Shown piece after piece: positions 1-8,720 of a stretch of DNA of 64,000 nt. The DNA lies in assembly GCA_016718265.1 (NCBI GenBank), contig JADKDZ010000011.1:73843-137842 (forward strand). Direction: 5' to 3'. The position numbers were made by a program, and so were the translations under genes. Source of the DNA: Uliginosibacterium sp. (lineage in GTDB: Bacteria > Pseudomonadota > Gammaproteobacteria > Burkholderiales > Rhodocyclaceae). The notes beneath the pieces were generated by a model. The model did not search any database. It saw only the letters and a list, made by a program, of their open reading frames with translations, and had not been told where the DNA came from. Each line of letters starts with the position of its first letter. Positions within the stretch are counted from its first letter, which is position 1.

Positions 1-207
1 CTTCGCTTCCTTGGCGATTACCGCCGACTGCGTTGTCGAGGGCGGACGCAGGTGCTGTTCGAGCTTCAAGGAAAGGTCGAATCCCCCCGCTTGAACCAGC
101 ACAGGAATGGCCGCGTACACCAGGAAAAAGCTGACTTTCGGCCCCACTCGGCGAGCCAAGCCTCGTGCTTTCGATGTCTTCCTGCTGTCTAGGCTATGTG
201 CGGGCAT
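1..207 (-). CDS. Partial hypothetical protein, N-terminal 69 residues
   Basis: An open frame runs from an ATG at 207 off the left edge of the window. The visible 69 residues start with a basic stretch (MPAHSLDSRKTSKARG), then a hydrophobic segment at about residues 28-42 that could be a membrane anchor or uncleaved signal, then a polar region. It lies downstream of panC on the same strand, about 70 bases after the panC stop. I do not recognise the family. No strong ribosome binding site precedes the ATG, so the start is uncertain. Confidence 0.45.
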   Translation of the reverse strand, partial: MPAHSLDSRKTSKARGLARRVGPKVSFFLVYAAIPVLVQAGGFDLSLKLEQHLRPPSTTQSAVIAKEAK

Positions 208-276
208 GGAAAAGAGGCTGAGGAAGAGGCAACGTTATTCAGGGTGTATTTTAGCCTGCTTTGCTCCACAGGTAGC

Positions 277-1104
277 TTACTCAATTTCGATATTGTCGAT
301 CAGGCGGGTGCTGCCGAGACGAGCGGCAGCCAACACAATTAGCGGATCTCCAGGTGCCGGCTCACCCAAGTCCTCTTGCCTTCTGATCGCCACATAGTCC
401 GGCATCCAGCCATGTTCCTTAAGCGTATCTAAGCCGGATTGTTCGAGTTCAGAAAGGATACAGCCACCCGAGCGGATGCTTGCCGCGATCCCGGCAAGCA
501 GGCGATATAGTCGCGGGGCCTCGCGCCGCTGCGATGCATTCAGGTATTGGTTTCGCGATGACAGCGCCAGGCCGTCCTCGCTGCGCACTGTCGGGCAGCC
601 GACGACATCGACCGGCATGTTTAGCTCACGCACCATATTGCGGATGATCATGAGTTGTTGGTAGTCCTTTTTTCCAAGCAGGGCGGTATCTGGTTGGACA
701 ATGTTGAACAACTTCGCTACCACTGTGGCAACACCACGGAAGTGGCCGGGGCGATACGCGCCCTCAAGTATGGCGTCGTGTTCCACTGCGGGAGCAACGT
801 TGTAGCGTTGCGGTTGCGGGTAAAGCTCACTCTCGTTGGGGGCAAACAGGTGGTCGACACCGACGGCCTCCAGCAATGCGCAGTCGCTATCGAAGCTGCG
901 TGGATAGCGATCAAAATCTTCGTTTGGCCCGAACTGAAGCCGGTTGACGAAGATGCTGCTGACGACAATATCCCCATGCGCGCGCGCGCTGCGCATGAGA
1001 CTCAGGTGTCCCTCATGGAGGTTGCCCATTGTTGGGGCGAACGCAATGCGTCCGGTTGTGCTGAGTGCTGCCCGAAGGCTTGCTATGCTGCGGTGGATAT
1101 ACAT
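277..1104 (-). CDS. panC: Pantoate--beta-alanine ligase PanC
   Basis: PanC joins D-pantoate and beta-alanine using ATP to give pantothenate, the last step of vitamin B5 synthesis, in the cytosol. The 275-residue protein is of normal length. It has the nucleotidyltransferase HIGH-type motif (MGNLHEGHL, about residues 26-34), the segment FVNRLQFGPNEDF that contributes to pantoate binding, GKKDYQQ near residue 145, and the KMSKS-like ALSSRN around residue 180. The frame is unbroken. No panB or panD is next to it, so it appears to stand alone or pair with the partial gene downstream. Confidence 0.95.
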   Translation of the reverse strand: MYIHRSIASLRAALSTTGRIAFAPTMGNLHEGHLSLMRSARAHGDIVVSSIFVNRLQFGPNEDFDRYPRSFDSDCALLEAVGVDHLFAPNESELYPQPQRYNVAPAVEHDAILEGAYRPGHFRGVATVVAKLFNIVQPDTALLGKKDYQQLMIIRNMVRELNMPVDVVGCPTVRSEDGLALSSRNQYLNASQRREAPRLYRLLAGIAASIRSGGCILSELEQSGLDTLKEHGWMPDYVAIRRQEDLGEPAPGDPLIVLAAARLGSTRLIDNIEIE

Positions 1105-1271
1105 AGGTTTCTATGGATACAGAGAGGTAGCGGTCGAGGATGCACGAGTTAGTGGGGCGTGGCAAATCCTCGTTACGCTGACGCTTTTTAGTAGCCTGGC
1201 AGGCCTCAGATTCCGCGCGCTACTGTGAGCTAAGTCGCATTGACTGGCTCGCGCTTATCAACACGCTAGAC

Positions 1272-1931
1272 TTACGTGTTGCGGAGCGCCCCATGAAGGT
1301 CTGTGATCGCCAGCCGAACGGCTAAACCCAGAAACAGTGTCGCCGTGGCGGCTTCAAGCAGTTTCCGTGCTGATTGGTTGTCGCGTAGCTTTGCGCCAAT
1401 CCAGTCCGCGCCCAACGCGATCACAACAAACACGACGCCAGTACAAGCTGCGAACAAAGTCCCCAGCATCGCCAACTGCAGCCAAACAGGCCAAGTGTCC
1501 GGGACGACAAACTGTGGCAGAAAGGCTAGGAAGAAGATGGCAACCTTCGGGTTGATCGCGTTTGAGATGAGTCCGCGCTTGAAATGTGTCCGCGCCAGAT
1601 TGCTTGCGCTCAGTACCCCATGCGCAGACGCCACGCGTTGGGGGTCGAGCATGCTCCGGAGTGTCTGGTACGCCATCCAGCACAGATAAGCTGCGCCACA
1701 ATACTGTGTCAGGCGAAGCGCAGCGGGTGACGCCGTGATCAAAGTGGAGACACCCGCGGCCGCAAGCAAGGTGTGGTTCAGGCAGCCGACGGCGCAGCCT
1801 GCCGCAAAGCCGACCGCGGCACGTCTTCCTGTCGACATGCCGAGGCTGAGCACGCCGAGGTTGTCAGGCCCTGGCGCCAAGGCGAGCAGGAGCGCTGTTG
1901 GTACAAACAGCAGAAACTGCTGCGGAATCAT
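1272..1931 (-). CDS. LysE/RhtB-family amino acid exporter
   Basis: This is a 219-residue integral membrane protein of the LysE/RhtB translocator family, which exports amino acids or related solutes across the inner membrane. The N-terminal signature with LALAPGPDN at about residues 16-24 is diagnostic, and about six hydrophobic segments follow. It begins one base after the bamD stop on the same strand, so it is probably co-transcribed with bamD. That link is positional and does not imply shared function. The substrate cannot be told from sequence. Confidence 0.88.
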   Translation of the reverse strand: MIPQQFLLFVPTALLLALAPGPDNLGVLSLGMSTGRRAAVGFAAGCAVGCLNHTLLAAAGVSTLITASPAALRLTQYCGAAYLCWMAYQTLRSMLDPQRVASAHGVLSASNLARTHFKRGLISNAINPKVAIFFLAFLPQFVVPDTWPVWLQLAMLGTLFAACTGVVFVVIALGADWIGAKLRDNQSARKLLEAATATLFLGLAVRLAITDLHGALRNT

Positions 1932-1932
1932 C

Positions 1933-2700
1933 TCACTTCCGCAAGAACACGCTCTGCGGATAGTTCTGCTTCAATACGCGCGAAGCGTCGTCACGCAAGT
2001 CTGGCATTTTCAAGCGCTCATAGCCTTCAACCATCAACGCCAGAGCCTCTTCGGTCGAGCGTGACCCCGGGAATGTCTTGAGTACATGCTGTGCCCGGTT
2101 AACGGCCGCAAGCGGTGCGCGACGATTCATGTAGTAACGTGCCACCAGCAATTCATGTGCAGCAAGCGCATCGACGATCGTCACGATCTGCTTCTGAGCG
2201 TCCTCTATGTATATGCTATTTGGGAACTTTGCAATGATGTAGCGGAAGATATCGAAAGCCTCCTCCAAGCCCTTGGGGTCGCGTTCTGCGATCGGCTGTA
2301 TCGGCGTAAGAAAGGAGGTAAACGAATCGCTACCCGCCGTACCGACCAGTGCCAGAGCCTTGAGGTAATACGCGTAATCAACTTTCGGGTGGTTCGGGTA
2401 GAGTTTGATGAAGCGGTCGCACGCTGCAATGGTCGAACCCTGATCTCCCGACTTGTAATGCACATGCGCGACATCAAGTTGAGCCTGCTGCGCGTAAACC
2501 CCATAGGGGTACCGCGCTTCCAGCTGTTCGTAAGACTTGATGGCAGCCTCATACGAGCCATTCTCTGCCTGTTCTTTCGCACTCTGATACATCGCCGCGG
2601 CGTCTCTCAGTGGCTCTTGCTCTTTCGCACCAAACCAGCTGCAGCTTGCCAAGCAAAGACACAGCGTGATCAGTAGAATGCGAGGGGTGAACTTGGACAT
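1933..2700 (-). CDS. bamD: Outer membrane assembly lipoprotein BamD
   Basis: BamD is the essential lipoprotein of the BAM complex that inserts beta-barrel proteins into the outer membrane. The 255-residue protein has a signal peptide ending in the lipobox LASC (Cys about residue 20), then TPR-like helical repeats, with the family pattern EAIKSYEQLEARYPYG around residues 53-68. Length is normal (about 245-265). It is divergent from rluD, a common arrangement in betaproteobacteria. The partner bamE is also in this window at 11.95 kb. Confidence 0.95.
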   Translation of the reverse strand: MSKFTPRILLITLCLCLASCSWFGAKEQEPLRDAAAMYQSAKEQAENGSYEAAIKSYEQLEARYPYGVYAQQAQLDVAHVHYKSGDQGSTIAACDRFIKLYPNHPKVDYAYYLKALALVGTAGSDSFTSFLTPIQPIAERDPKGLEEAFDIFRYIIAKFPNSIYIEDAQKQIVTIVDALAAHELLVARYYMNRRAPLAAVNRAQHVLKTFPGSRSTEEALALMVEGYERLKMPDLRDDASRVLKQNYPQSVFLRK

Positions 2701-3685
2701 TGCGACACCATTGGAATTCGATCCCGACGATTATAGCGGAAGCGACCCGTCTGTTTGCCTTCATGTTGAAACCAGTCTTGCTCACGCGGGGCTGAGGTTG
2801 GACGTGGTTATGGCGACGCTCATCCCAGAGCATTCCCGCAGCCGTTTGCAGGCGTGGGCGAGGGCAGGCCATGTGCGCCTTGACGGCCAGACCGCTGACG
2901 ATCCCAAGAAGCGCTTGCGCGGGGGGGAGACGATTGATGTTGAGATCCAGGCGCTCGCGCCCGCGTCTGCCAGTACGCCTGAGAACATTCCTCTCGATGT
3001 TGTATACGAGGACGCCGCGATTCTGGTGGTGAATAAACCTGCCGGGCTGGTTGTGCACCCGGGTAGCGGCAACTGGAGCGGGACCTTGCTGAATGCGTTG
3101 CTGGCACATTGTCCTGACGCCGTCAATTTGCCGAGAGCAGGCATCGTGCACCGTCTCGACAAGGAGACGTCGGGCCTGATGGTGGTGGCCAAAACCCTGG
3201 CCGCTCAGACAGACCTCGTGCGCCAACTTCAAGCACGCACTGTCAAGCGCCATTACCATGCCTTTGCCTTGGGCTGTCTTAAGGAAAGCGGGCTGATTGA
3301 TGCGCCATTGGGGCGGCATCCGACTCAGCGGACCAAGATGGCGGTTGTGCAGAGCGGGCGAGAGGCGAGAACGCACTTTAGACTTGTCGAGCGTTTTGCG
3401 AACGCCTGCTGGATTGAGTGCGTACTCGATACCGGACGCACGCATCAGATCCGGGTTCATCTTGCCTACATCGATCACCCCTTGTTGGGTGACCCCGTCT
3501 ATGCTGGGCGACGCAAGATGCCGGAAGCGGCTTCCGGCTTCCGCCGTCAAGCCCTGCATGCCCACCGTCTGGGGCTGACGCACCCTGAGTCGCGGAAGCC
3601 GCTGCAGTGGGACGCCCCCATGCCGCAAGACATGCAGACTTTACTGAACGCGTTGCGGGCGACGATACCACCCGCTGCCCGCTGA
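2666..3685 (+). CDS. rluD: 23S rRNA pseudouridine synthase RluD
   Basis: RluD converts U1911, U1915 and U1917 of 23S rRNA helix 69 to pseudouridine. The sequence shows an N-terminal S4 RNA-binding domain (from about residue 33, LHVETSLAHAGLRLD), then the RsuA/RluD catalytic domain with the active-site motif HRLDKETSG, whose Asp is the catalytic residue. The first ATG gives 339 residues and overlaps the divergent bamD start by 35 bases. Later in-frame starts (ATG 2678, TTG 2693) would reduce the overlap, and the true start is not decided by an obvious ribosome binding site. The frame is intact. Confidence 0.93.
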   Translation: MISRMRGVNLDIATPLEFDPDDYSGSDPSVCLHVETSLAHAGLRLDVVMATLIPEHSRSRLQAWARAGHVRLDGQTADDPKKRLRGGETIDVEIQALAPASASTPENIPLDVVYEDAAILVVNKPAGLVVHPGSGNWSGTLLNALLAHCPDAVNLPRAGIVHRLDKETSGLMVVAKTLAAQTDLVRQLQARTVKRHYHAFALGCLKESGLIDAPLGRHPTQRTKMAVVQSGREARTHFRLVERFANACWIECVLDTGRTHQIRVHLAYIDHPLLGDPVYAGRRKMPEAASGFRRQALHAHRLGLTHPESRKPLQWDAPMPQDMQTLLNALRATIPPAAR

Positions 3686-3696
3686 ATTACATCTGC

Positions 3697-3727
3697 CCGG
3701 AGAGCCGCTCTGGTATTGGTTCTCCGG
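3697..3727 (+). terminator. Hairpin terminator after rluD
   Basis: A 10-bp stem (CCGGAGAGCC against GGTTCTCCGG, one G-U pair) with an 11-base loop lies just after the rluD stop. It also faces the end of the small minus-strand gene at 3739. The T-rich stretch that follows is weak. Confidence 0.55.
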
Positions 3728-3738
3728 CCTGCTTCATT

Positions 3739-3948
3739 TTAGCCCTGCACCTGGTCTTTCGGCTGCCGATCTGTCTCGGGTAATTTTCGTTTGTGCAGAA
3801 GTCGGGCAGGGGTGCCGATAATCCAAAGTATCAGGCAAAGTGGGGCAATCCCCCAGAAAAACAGACTCAGAAAACTCGCCGTCAAGCTTGTCTGGGAGAT
3901 GGCGATCAGGGTCGCAACAAAAAACCATGCGATAGCAACTATGTACAT
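3739..3948 (-). CDS. Small membrane protein, 69 residues
   Basis: The protein starts MYIVAIAWFFVATLIA and has two hydrophobic segments (about residues 1-18 and 24-46), then a basic tail. That predicts a two-helix inner-membrane protein. An in-frame ATG further out (4047) would overlap the phaC region, so the internal ATG at 3948 is preferred. It lies alone between rluD and phaC, convergent with rluD and divergent from phaC. The family and function are not recognised. Confidence 0.6.
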   Translation of the reverse strand: MYIVAIAWFFVATLIAISQTSLTASFLSLFFWGIAPLCLILWIIGTPARLLHKRKLPETDRQPKDQVQG

Positions 3949-4070
3949 AGGGGCGCCTGTCCTTGACCGTACAAAAACGGCGATGAAAGAATCGTTCCGC
4001 GTTGCAGCATGTCTGATGTAGCGATATGGGCAGAGATCACTATACAACCCCTGACAGGAGTTCGAACCAG

Positions 4071-5810
4071 ATGACCCCCGAACAATCGCAAGCGGCCGTG
4101 GAAGGCTGGGTCGACGCGAGCCAGCGTTTCATGCATGGTTTCTTTGAGCAGATCGGCCGTGCCCAGGACGGTCTCAATGGGGCGACGCCATTTCCGTCGC
4201 CGCTTGCTGCGTTGGCGAGTATTGAGCAGGAGAAAATGCTCGCCCTCCACCGCGAGCACATGACACAGCATGCGCAGTTATGGGCCTCCATGGCTCAGCG
4301 CAAGATGGGTGAAGCCGTTGAGCCGATCGTTCCACCGCCACCCGGCGATCGGCGATTCTCGTCACCCGAGTGGTCAAACAGCCCGGTTTTCGATTACCTG
4401 CGTCAGGCCTACTGGATCAATGCCCAATTTTTGTCGGCGGTCACCGAGGCGTTGCCGCTGACGGATCGGGTTGCGAAGAACAGGATTCAATTCCTCACGC
4501 GTCAGTACATCGACGCGATGGCGCCGACTAATTTTGCCGCGACCAACCCAGATGTAGTCCAGAAAGCGATCGAAACAAAGGGCGAAAGCCTCGCCAAAGG
4601 GCTGCAGAATCTGATTGCCGACACCGAGAAGGGTCGAATCTCGATGACCGACGATTCCGCTTTTGAAGTCGGCCGAAACCTCGCTATTACCCCCGGCTCG
4701 GTAATTTTTGAGAATGAGTTGATGCAGCTGATTCAGTACCGGCCGACGACCGAAAAGGTCTGCCGCAAGCCGCTGCTCATCGTCCCTCCGTGCATTAACA
4801 AGTTCTATATTCTGGATCTGCAGCCCGAGAACTCTTTCGTTCGCTATGCAGTCGAGCAAGGGATGACGGTTTTTCTGGTGTCCTGGCGCAATCCGAAAGC
4901 AGAGCAAGCAGGCCTCTCCTGGGACGACTATGTCGGCGAGGGAATTCTTGAGGCGCTGAGCATCGTGCGCGAGGTGGGCAAAGATTCCAAACCCAATGTG
5001 CTTGGGTTTTGCGTAGGCGGCACCTTGTTGGCGGCCGCTCTGGCGAGCGCCAAGGCGCGCGGAGAAGATCCCGTGGAGAGCGTGACCTTCCTGACGGCCA
5101 TGATGGACTTCTCCGATACGGGAGACATCAGTTGCTTTATCGACGAAACCTCTGTGGCGGCGCGCGAAGCGACGATTGGCAAAGGGGGTCTCGTGCCCGG
5201 GCGCGATCTGATGAATGTTTTCTCGAGCCTTCGCCCGAATGATCTGGTCTGGAATTATGTTGTCGACAATTACCTGAAGGGAAACAAACCGTCGGCGTTC
5301 GATATCCTGTATTGGAATTCGGATAGCACCAATCTCTCCGGGCCTTTCGCCGCCTGGTATCTGCGCAACACCTATCTGGAAAATAACCTGCGCGTACCCG
5401 GGAAAGTCAAGGTTCTTGGCGAGCCGCTTGATCTTGGCCGCATTGATTGCCCAGCCTATTTTGTCGCAACGCGTGAAGACCATATCGTGCCTTGGCGAAC
5501 TTCATTTCTTGGGCGCCGTCTCTTAGGCGGGGAATCGGTTTTTGTGCTCGGTGCCAGTGGTCACGTGGCAGGGGTCATCAATCCGCCCGCCAAAAATAAA
5601 CGCAGCTACTGGACCAACGCCTTGCCGACAGCGACCGCGGATGAATGGCTCGACGGTGCTGTGGAGCATCGTGGCAGCTGGTGGCCGAACTGGATTGACT
5701 GGCTCAAGGCACGCAGCGGTGAGCTGATTACCGCGCCTGCCAAGGTGGGGAACCGCCGATTCAAGGAGATCGAGCCTGCACCGGGGCGATACGTGAAAGA
5801 GCGCAGCTGA
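4071..5810 (+). CDS. phaC: Class I poly(3-hydroxyalkanoate) synthase PhaC
   Basis: PhaC polymerises (R)-3-hydroxyacyl-CoA into polyhydroxyalkanoate at the granule surface. The 579-residue length is typical of class I enzymes. The lipase-like box GFCVGG carries the catalytic Cys at residue 314. The catalytic Asp lies in REDHIVPW and the catalytic His in SGHVAGVINPP. The start at 4071 is preferred over the upstream in-frame ATG (4026) because AGGAG lies about ten bases before it and the protein then begins MTPEQSQ, as relatives do. phaB follows after about 50 bases without a terminator, suggesting a phaC-phaB operon. Confidence 0.96.
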   Translation: MTPEQSQAAVEGWVDASQRFMHGFFEQIGRAQDGLNGATPFPSPLAALASIEQEKMLALHREHMTQHAQLWASMAQRKMGEAVEPIVPPPPGDRRFSSPEWSNSPVFDYLRQAYWINAQFLSAVTEALPLTDRVAKNRIQFLTRQYIDAMAPTNFAATNPDVVQKAIETKGESLAKGLQNLIADTEKGRISMTDDSAFEVGRNLAITPGSVIFENELMQLIQYRPTTEKVCRKPLLIVPPCINKFYILDLQPENSFVRYAVEQGMTVFLVSWRNPKAEQAGLSWDDYVGEGILEALSIVREVGKDSKPNVLGFCVGGTLLAAALASAKARGEDPVESVTFLTAMMDFSDTGDISCFIDETSVAAREATIGKGGLVPGRDLMNVFSSLRPNDLVWNYVVDNYLKGNKPSAFDILYWNSDSTNLSGPFAAWYLRNTYLENNLRVPGKVKVLGEPLDLGRIDCPAYFVATREDHIVPWRTSFLGRRLLGGESVFVLGASGHVAGVINPPAKNKRSYWTNALPTATADEWLDGAVEHRGSWWPNWIDWLKARSGELITAPAKVGNRRFKEIEPAPGRYVKERS

Positions 5811-5863
5811 AATACGCATGGCATGGAATGGCATTAAGCAGGTTTTCAACAGGGGTGATTGAT

Positions 5864-6604
5864 ATGGCAAAAAATGTAGCGTTGGTCACAGGCGGTATGG
5901 GCGGGCTGGGTACGGCAATCTGCAAAGCGTTGCATGACGATGGCTGGAAAGTGGTCGCCAACTGTCTGCCAGATTTTCCGCCAGCGGTCGAGTGGGTGGC
6001 GAGAACCAAAGCAGAGGGCTACGACTTCTTTGTTGGCGAGGCGGACGTCACCAACTACGAGCAATGCGTGGCGATGGTGAAGAAGATCGAGGCTGAAATC
6101 GGCCCGATTGACTGTCTCGTCAATAACGCCGGTATCACCCGTGATGCGGTGTTCCGCAAGATGAGCAAAGATCAATGGGATGCGGTGCTGTCGACCAATC
6201 TGGACAGCGTGTTCAATGTGACGCACCCGGTGCTCCCCTTGATGGCCGAACGTGGATTTGGGCGTGTGATCAACATATCTTCCGTGAATGGTGTGAAGGG
6301 CCAGTTTGGTCAGGCCAATTACTCTGCGGCTAAGGCTGGCTTGTTGGGGATCACCAAGGCGCTCGCACAGGAAGTAGCGAAGAAAGGCGTGACGGTCAAT
6401 GCCGTAGCGCCCGGCTACGTGGGTACCGAAATGGTTCTGGCTATCAAGGAAGAGGTCCGCGAGCAGATCGTCTCGACGGTGCCGGTCGGTCGTTTGGGGC
6501 GTCCGGAAGAGATCGCCGATCTCTGTGTCTATCTGGCCTCGGACAAAGCTGGCTACATCACCGGGGCGACGATCAATATCAACGGTGGTTTGCACATGGC
6601 CTGA
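5864..6604 (+). CDS. phaB: Acetoacetyl-CoA reductase PhaB
   Basis: PhaB is an NADPH-dependent short-chain dehydrogenase that reduces acetoacetyl-CoA to (R)-3-hydroxybutyryl-CoA, the PhaC substrate. The 246-residue protein starts MAKNVALVTGG. It has the dinucleotide motif TGGMGGLG, NNAG, the catalytic Ser in ISSVNG, YSAAK with the catalytic Tyr and Lys, and the family's PGYVGTEM segment. The ATG at 5864 fits the conserved N-terminus better than the upstream in-frame start at 5828. No thiolase phaA is present, so acetoacetyl-CoA must come from a gene elsewhere. Confidence 0.95.
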   Translation: MAKNVALVTGGMGGLGTAICKALHDDGWKVVANCLPDFPPAVEWVARTKAEGYDFFVGEADVTNYEQCVAMVKKIEAEIGPIDCLVNNAGITRDAVFRKMSKDQWDAVLSTNLDSVFNVTHPVLPLMAERGFGRVINISSVNGVKGQFGQANYSAAKAGLLGITKALAQEVAKKGVTVNAVAPGYVGTEMVLAIKEEVREQIVSTVPVGRLGRPEEIADLCVYLASDKAGYITGATININGGLHMA

Positions 6605-6624
6605 TGTTGCGCTGCGACATTGAA

Positions 6625-6663
6625 AACAACAACCCCGCGAGTTAGCGCGGGGTTGTTGTTTTG
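6625..6663 (+). terminator. Strong intrinsic terminator after phaB
   Basis: A perfect 12-bp stem (AACAACCCCGCG, 6628-6639, against CGCGGGGTTGTT, 6646-6657) with a six-base loop is followed by GTTTTG. It closes the phaCB unit and separates it from phaR. Confidence 0.9.
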
Positions 6664-6671
6664 TGCACTGT

Positions 6672-6677
6672 TATAAT
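6672..6677 (+). promoter_or_regulatory. Candidate -10 box upstream of phaR
   Basis: A perfect TATAAT lies 43 bases before the phaR ATG, immediately after the phaB terminator. No good -35 box is seen at 17 bases. A phaR promoter is expected here because of the terminator. Confidence 0.35.
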
Positions 6678-6719
6678 CTGGCCAAGCAGGTGGATGCGTG
6701 ACCATTCTTTGGGGGAAAC

Positions 6720-7283
6720 ATGGCTGGACAGACCCGACTCATCAAGAAATACCCCAATCGTCGTCTCTACGACACGGCCTTGAGCTGTTACATCACGCTG
6801 GCGGATGTGCGGGATCTGGTGCTCAACCAGGACGAATTCCAGGTGATCGATGCCAAAACCGGCGACGATCTCACGCGCAGCATCCTGCTGCAGATCATTC
6901 TGGAGGCCGAGAGCGGGGGCGCGCCGATGTTTACCAGTGATGTGCTGGCGCAGATGATCCGGTTTTACGGCAATGCGATGCAAGGTTTCATGGGCCGCTA
7001 CCTGGAGAACAATATCGGTGCGTTCACCGAGATGCAGGCCAAGTTGCAAGAGCAGGCCAAAAGTCTGTACGGAGAAAACAGCCCGATCAGCAATGATCTA
7101 TGGACCCAGTTCCTGAACTTTCAGGGGCCTGCCATGCAAAGCATGATGGGAACCTACATGGAGCAGAGCAAGCGGATGTTTGTGCAGATGCAGGAGCAGC
7201 TGGACGCGCAGACCCGCAACATATTCAACGGCTTTCAGTTCCCCGGCGTGCCGACCGATGCGGCAGGGGGCGACAAGACGTAG
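6720..7283 (+). CDS. phaR: PHA synthesis repressor PhaR
   Basis: PhaR binds both DNA and PHA granules and represses phasin and PHA genes until polymer is present. The 187-residue protein starts with the diagnostic N-terminal DNA-binding block (TRLIKKYPNRRLYDT, about residues 5-19), followed by the PHB accumulation regulatory domain and a helical C-terminus rich in Met and Gln (about 95-175). Its place after phaC-phaB agrees with the role. It is isolated by terminators on both sides. Confidence 0.95.
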   Translation: MAGQTRLIKKYPNRRLYDTALSCYITLADVRDLVLNQDEFQVIDAKTGDDLTRSILLQIILEAESGGAPMFTSDVLAQMIRFYGNAMQGFMGRYLENNIGAFTEMQAKLQEQAKSLYGENSPISNDLWTQFLNFQGPAMQSMMGTYMEQSKRMFVQMQEQLDAQTRNIFNGFQFPGVPTDAAGGDKT

Positions 7284-7316
7284 CCCGCTTCAGATTGCGC
7301 TAGAGTAGCGGGTGTG

Positions 7317-7349
7317 AGCCTGCGGCGTTGCAGTCGCAGGCTTTTTGTT
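7317..7349 (+). terminator. Intrinsic terminator after phaR
   Basis: An 8-bp stem (AGCCTGCG, 7317-7324, against CGCAGGCT, 7335-7342) is followed by TTTTTGTTT. It ends the phaR transcript just before the rimO ribosome binding site. Confidence 0.85.
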
Positions 7350-7367
7350 TACTGAGGAAGAATAATT

Positions 7368-8720
7368 TTGAATCTGAAGCAACAACCCCCGAGAGTTGGT
7401 TTTGTCAGTCTGGGCTGCCCGAAGGCGTCCACGGACGCCGAGCATATCCTGACCCGATTACGCGCCGAAGGCTACGAAGTGGCGCCGAACTACGATGGTG
7501 CCGACCTGGTCATCGTGAATACCTGCGGATTTATTGATGCGGCCGTCGAGGAATCGCTCGACGCGATTGGCGAAGCGCTGAATGAGAACGGCAAGGTGAT
7601 CGTCACGGGTTGCCTGGGAGCCAAGAAGGACGCAGCAGGGAAGGGGATTGTCGAACAAGTTCATCCCAAGGTGCTGGCTGTGACTGGGCCACACGCGACT
7701 GAAGAAGTCATGTCTGCCGTTCATCAGTACGTTCCAAAGCCGCACGATCCGTTCTCCGACCTCGTGCCGCCCCAAGGCGTTCGTTTGACGCCGGACCATT
7801 TCGCTTACCTCAAGATATCTGAAGGCTGCAACCACCGTTGCACCTTCTGCATCATCCCGTCGTTGCGCGGCGATCTGGTGTCTCGCCCCATTCATGAAGT
7901 GATGCAGGAAGCTGAGTCGCTGGTTAAGGCGGGTGTGAATGAACTGCTGGTCATCTCGCAAGACACCAGTGCGTATGGCGTCGATGTGAAGTACCGCACG
8001 GGTTTCTGGCAGGGGCGTCCGGTCAAGACGCGGCTTCACGAATTGTGTACGGCGCTTTCCGAACTGGATGTCTGGGTTCGTCTGCATTACGTCTATCCGT
8101 ATCCGAGCGTGGATGACATCATCCCCTTGATGGCGGAAGGCAAGATCCTGCCCTACCTTGATGTGCCGTTCCAGCATGCCAATTCGCGCATCCTGAAACT
8201 GATGAAGCGCCCGGCCAGCGCCGAGAACAATCTTGAGCGCATCCGTCGTTGGCGCGAGATCTGCCCGGATCTGACGATTCGCAGCACGTTCATTACCGGC
8301 TTTCCGGGTGAAACCGAGCAGGAATTCGAAGAATTGCTGCAGTTCCTTGAAGAAGCGCGTTTGGACCGTGTGGGGTGTTTCTCGTATTCGCCCGTTGAAG
8401 GGGCTGCTGCAAACGCCTTGCCTGATCCAGTTCCAGAAGAAATTCGTGAGGAACGCAAAGCACGGCTGATGGCTTTGCAGGAGGACATCTCGACGCAACG
8501 CCTGGAAGCGAAAATCGGGCGCGAGATCGTGGTGCTGGTCGACGATGTTGACGAGGAGGGCGCAATTGCCCGCTCTGAGGGTGACGCCCCCGACATCGAC
8601 GGCCTCGTCTACGTACCCGACGGTCACGATATGGAGGTCGGCAAGTTCTATCGTGTGCGGGTGACGGATTGCGATGTGCACGACCTGTACGCTGAGCCGG
8701 TCTATTCGGATGAGCCGTGA
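7368..8720 (+). CDS. rimO: Ribosomal protein S12 methylthiotransferase RimO
   Basis: RimO is a radical SAM enzyme that adds a methylthio group to the conserved Asp of ribosomal protein S12. The 450-residue protein has an N-terminal UPF0004 domain with three cluster-binding cysteines (LGCPKAS, NTCGF, TGCLGAK), the radical SAM motif EGCNHRCTFC, and a C-terminal TRAM-type domain (from about residue 380). The start is a TTG codon at 7368, supported by GAGGAAG seven bases upstream and by the conserved position of the first motif. The frame is intact. Confidence 0.95.
   Translation: MNLKQQPPRVGFVSLGCPKASTDAEHILTRLRAEGYEVAPNYDGADLVIVNTCGFIDAAVEESLDAIGEALNENGKVIVTGCLGAKKDAAGKGIVEQVHPKVLAVTGPHATEEVMSAVHQYVPKPHDPFSDLVPPQGVRLTPDHFAYLKISEGCNHRCTFCIIPSLRGDLVSRPIHEVMQEAESLVKAGVNELLVISQDTSAYGVDVKYRTGFWQGRPVKTRLHELCTALSELDVWVRLHYVYPYPSVDDIIPLMAEGKILPYLDVPFQHANSRILKLMKRPASAENNLERIRRWREICPDLTIRSTFITGFPGETEQEFEELLQFLEEARLDRVGCFSYSPVEGAAANALPDPVPEEIREERKARLMALQEDISTQRLEAKIGREIVVLVDDVDEEGAIARSEGDAPDIDGLVYVPDGHDMEVGKFYRVRVTDCDVHDLYAEPVYSDEP

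Noticed and set aside
2549..3628. Minus-strand open frame of 359 codons opposite rluD
   Set aside because: Antisense to rluD; composition is not protein-like.
4374..5483. Minus-strand open frame of 369 codons opposite phaC
   Set aside because: Antisense shadow of phaC.
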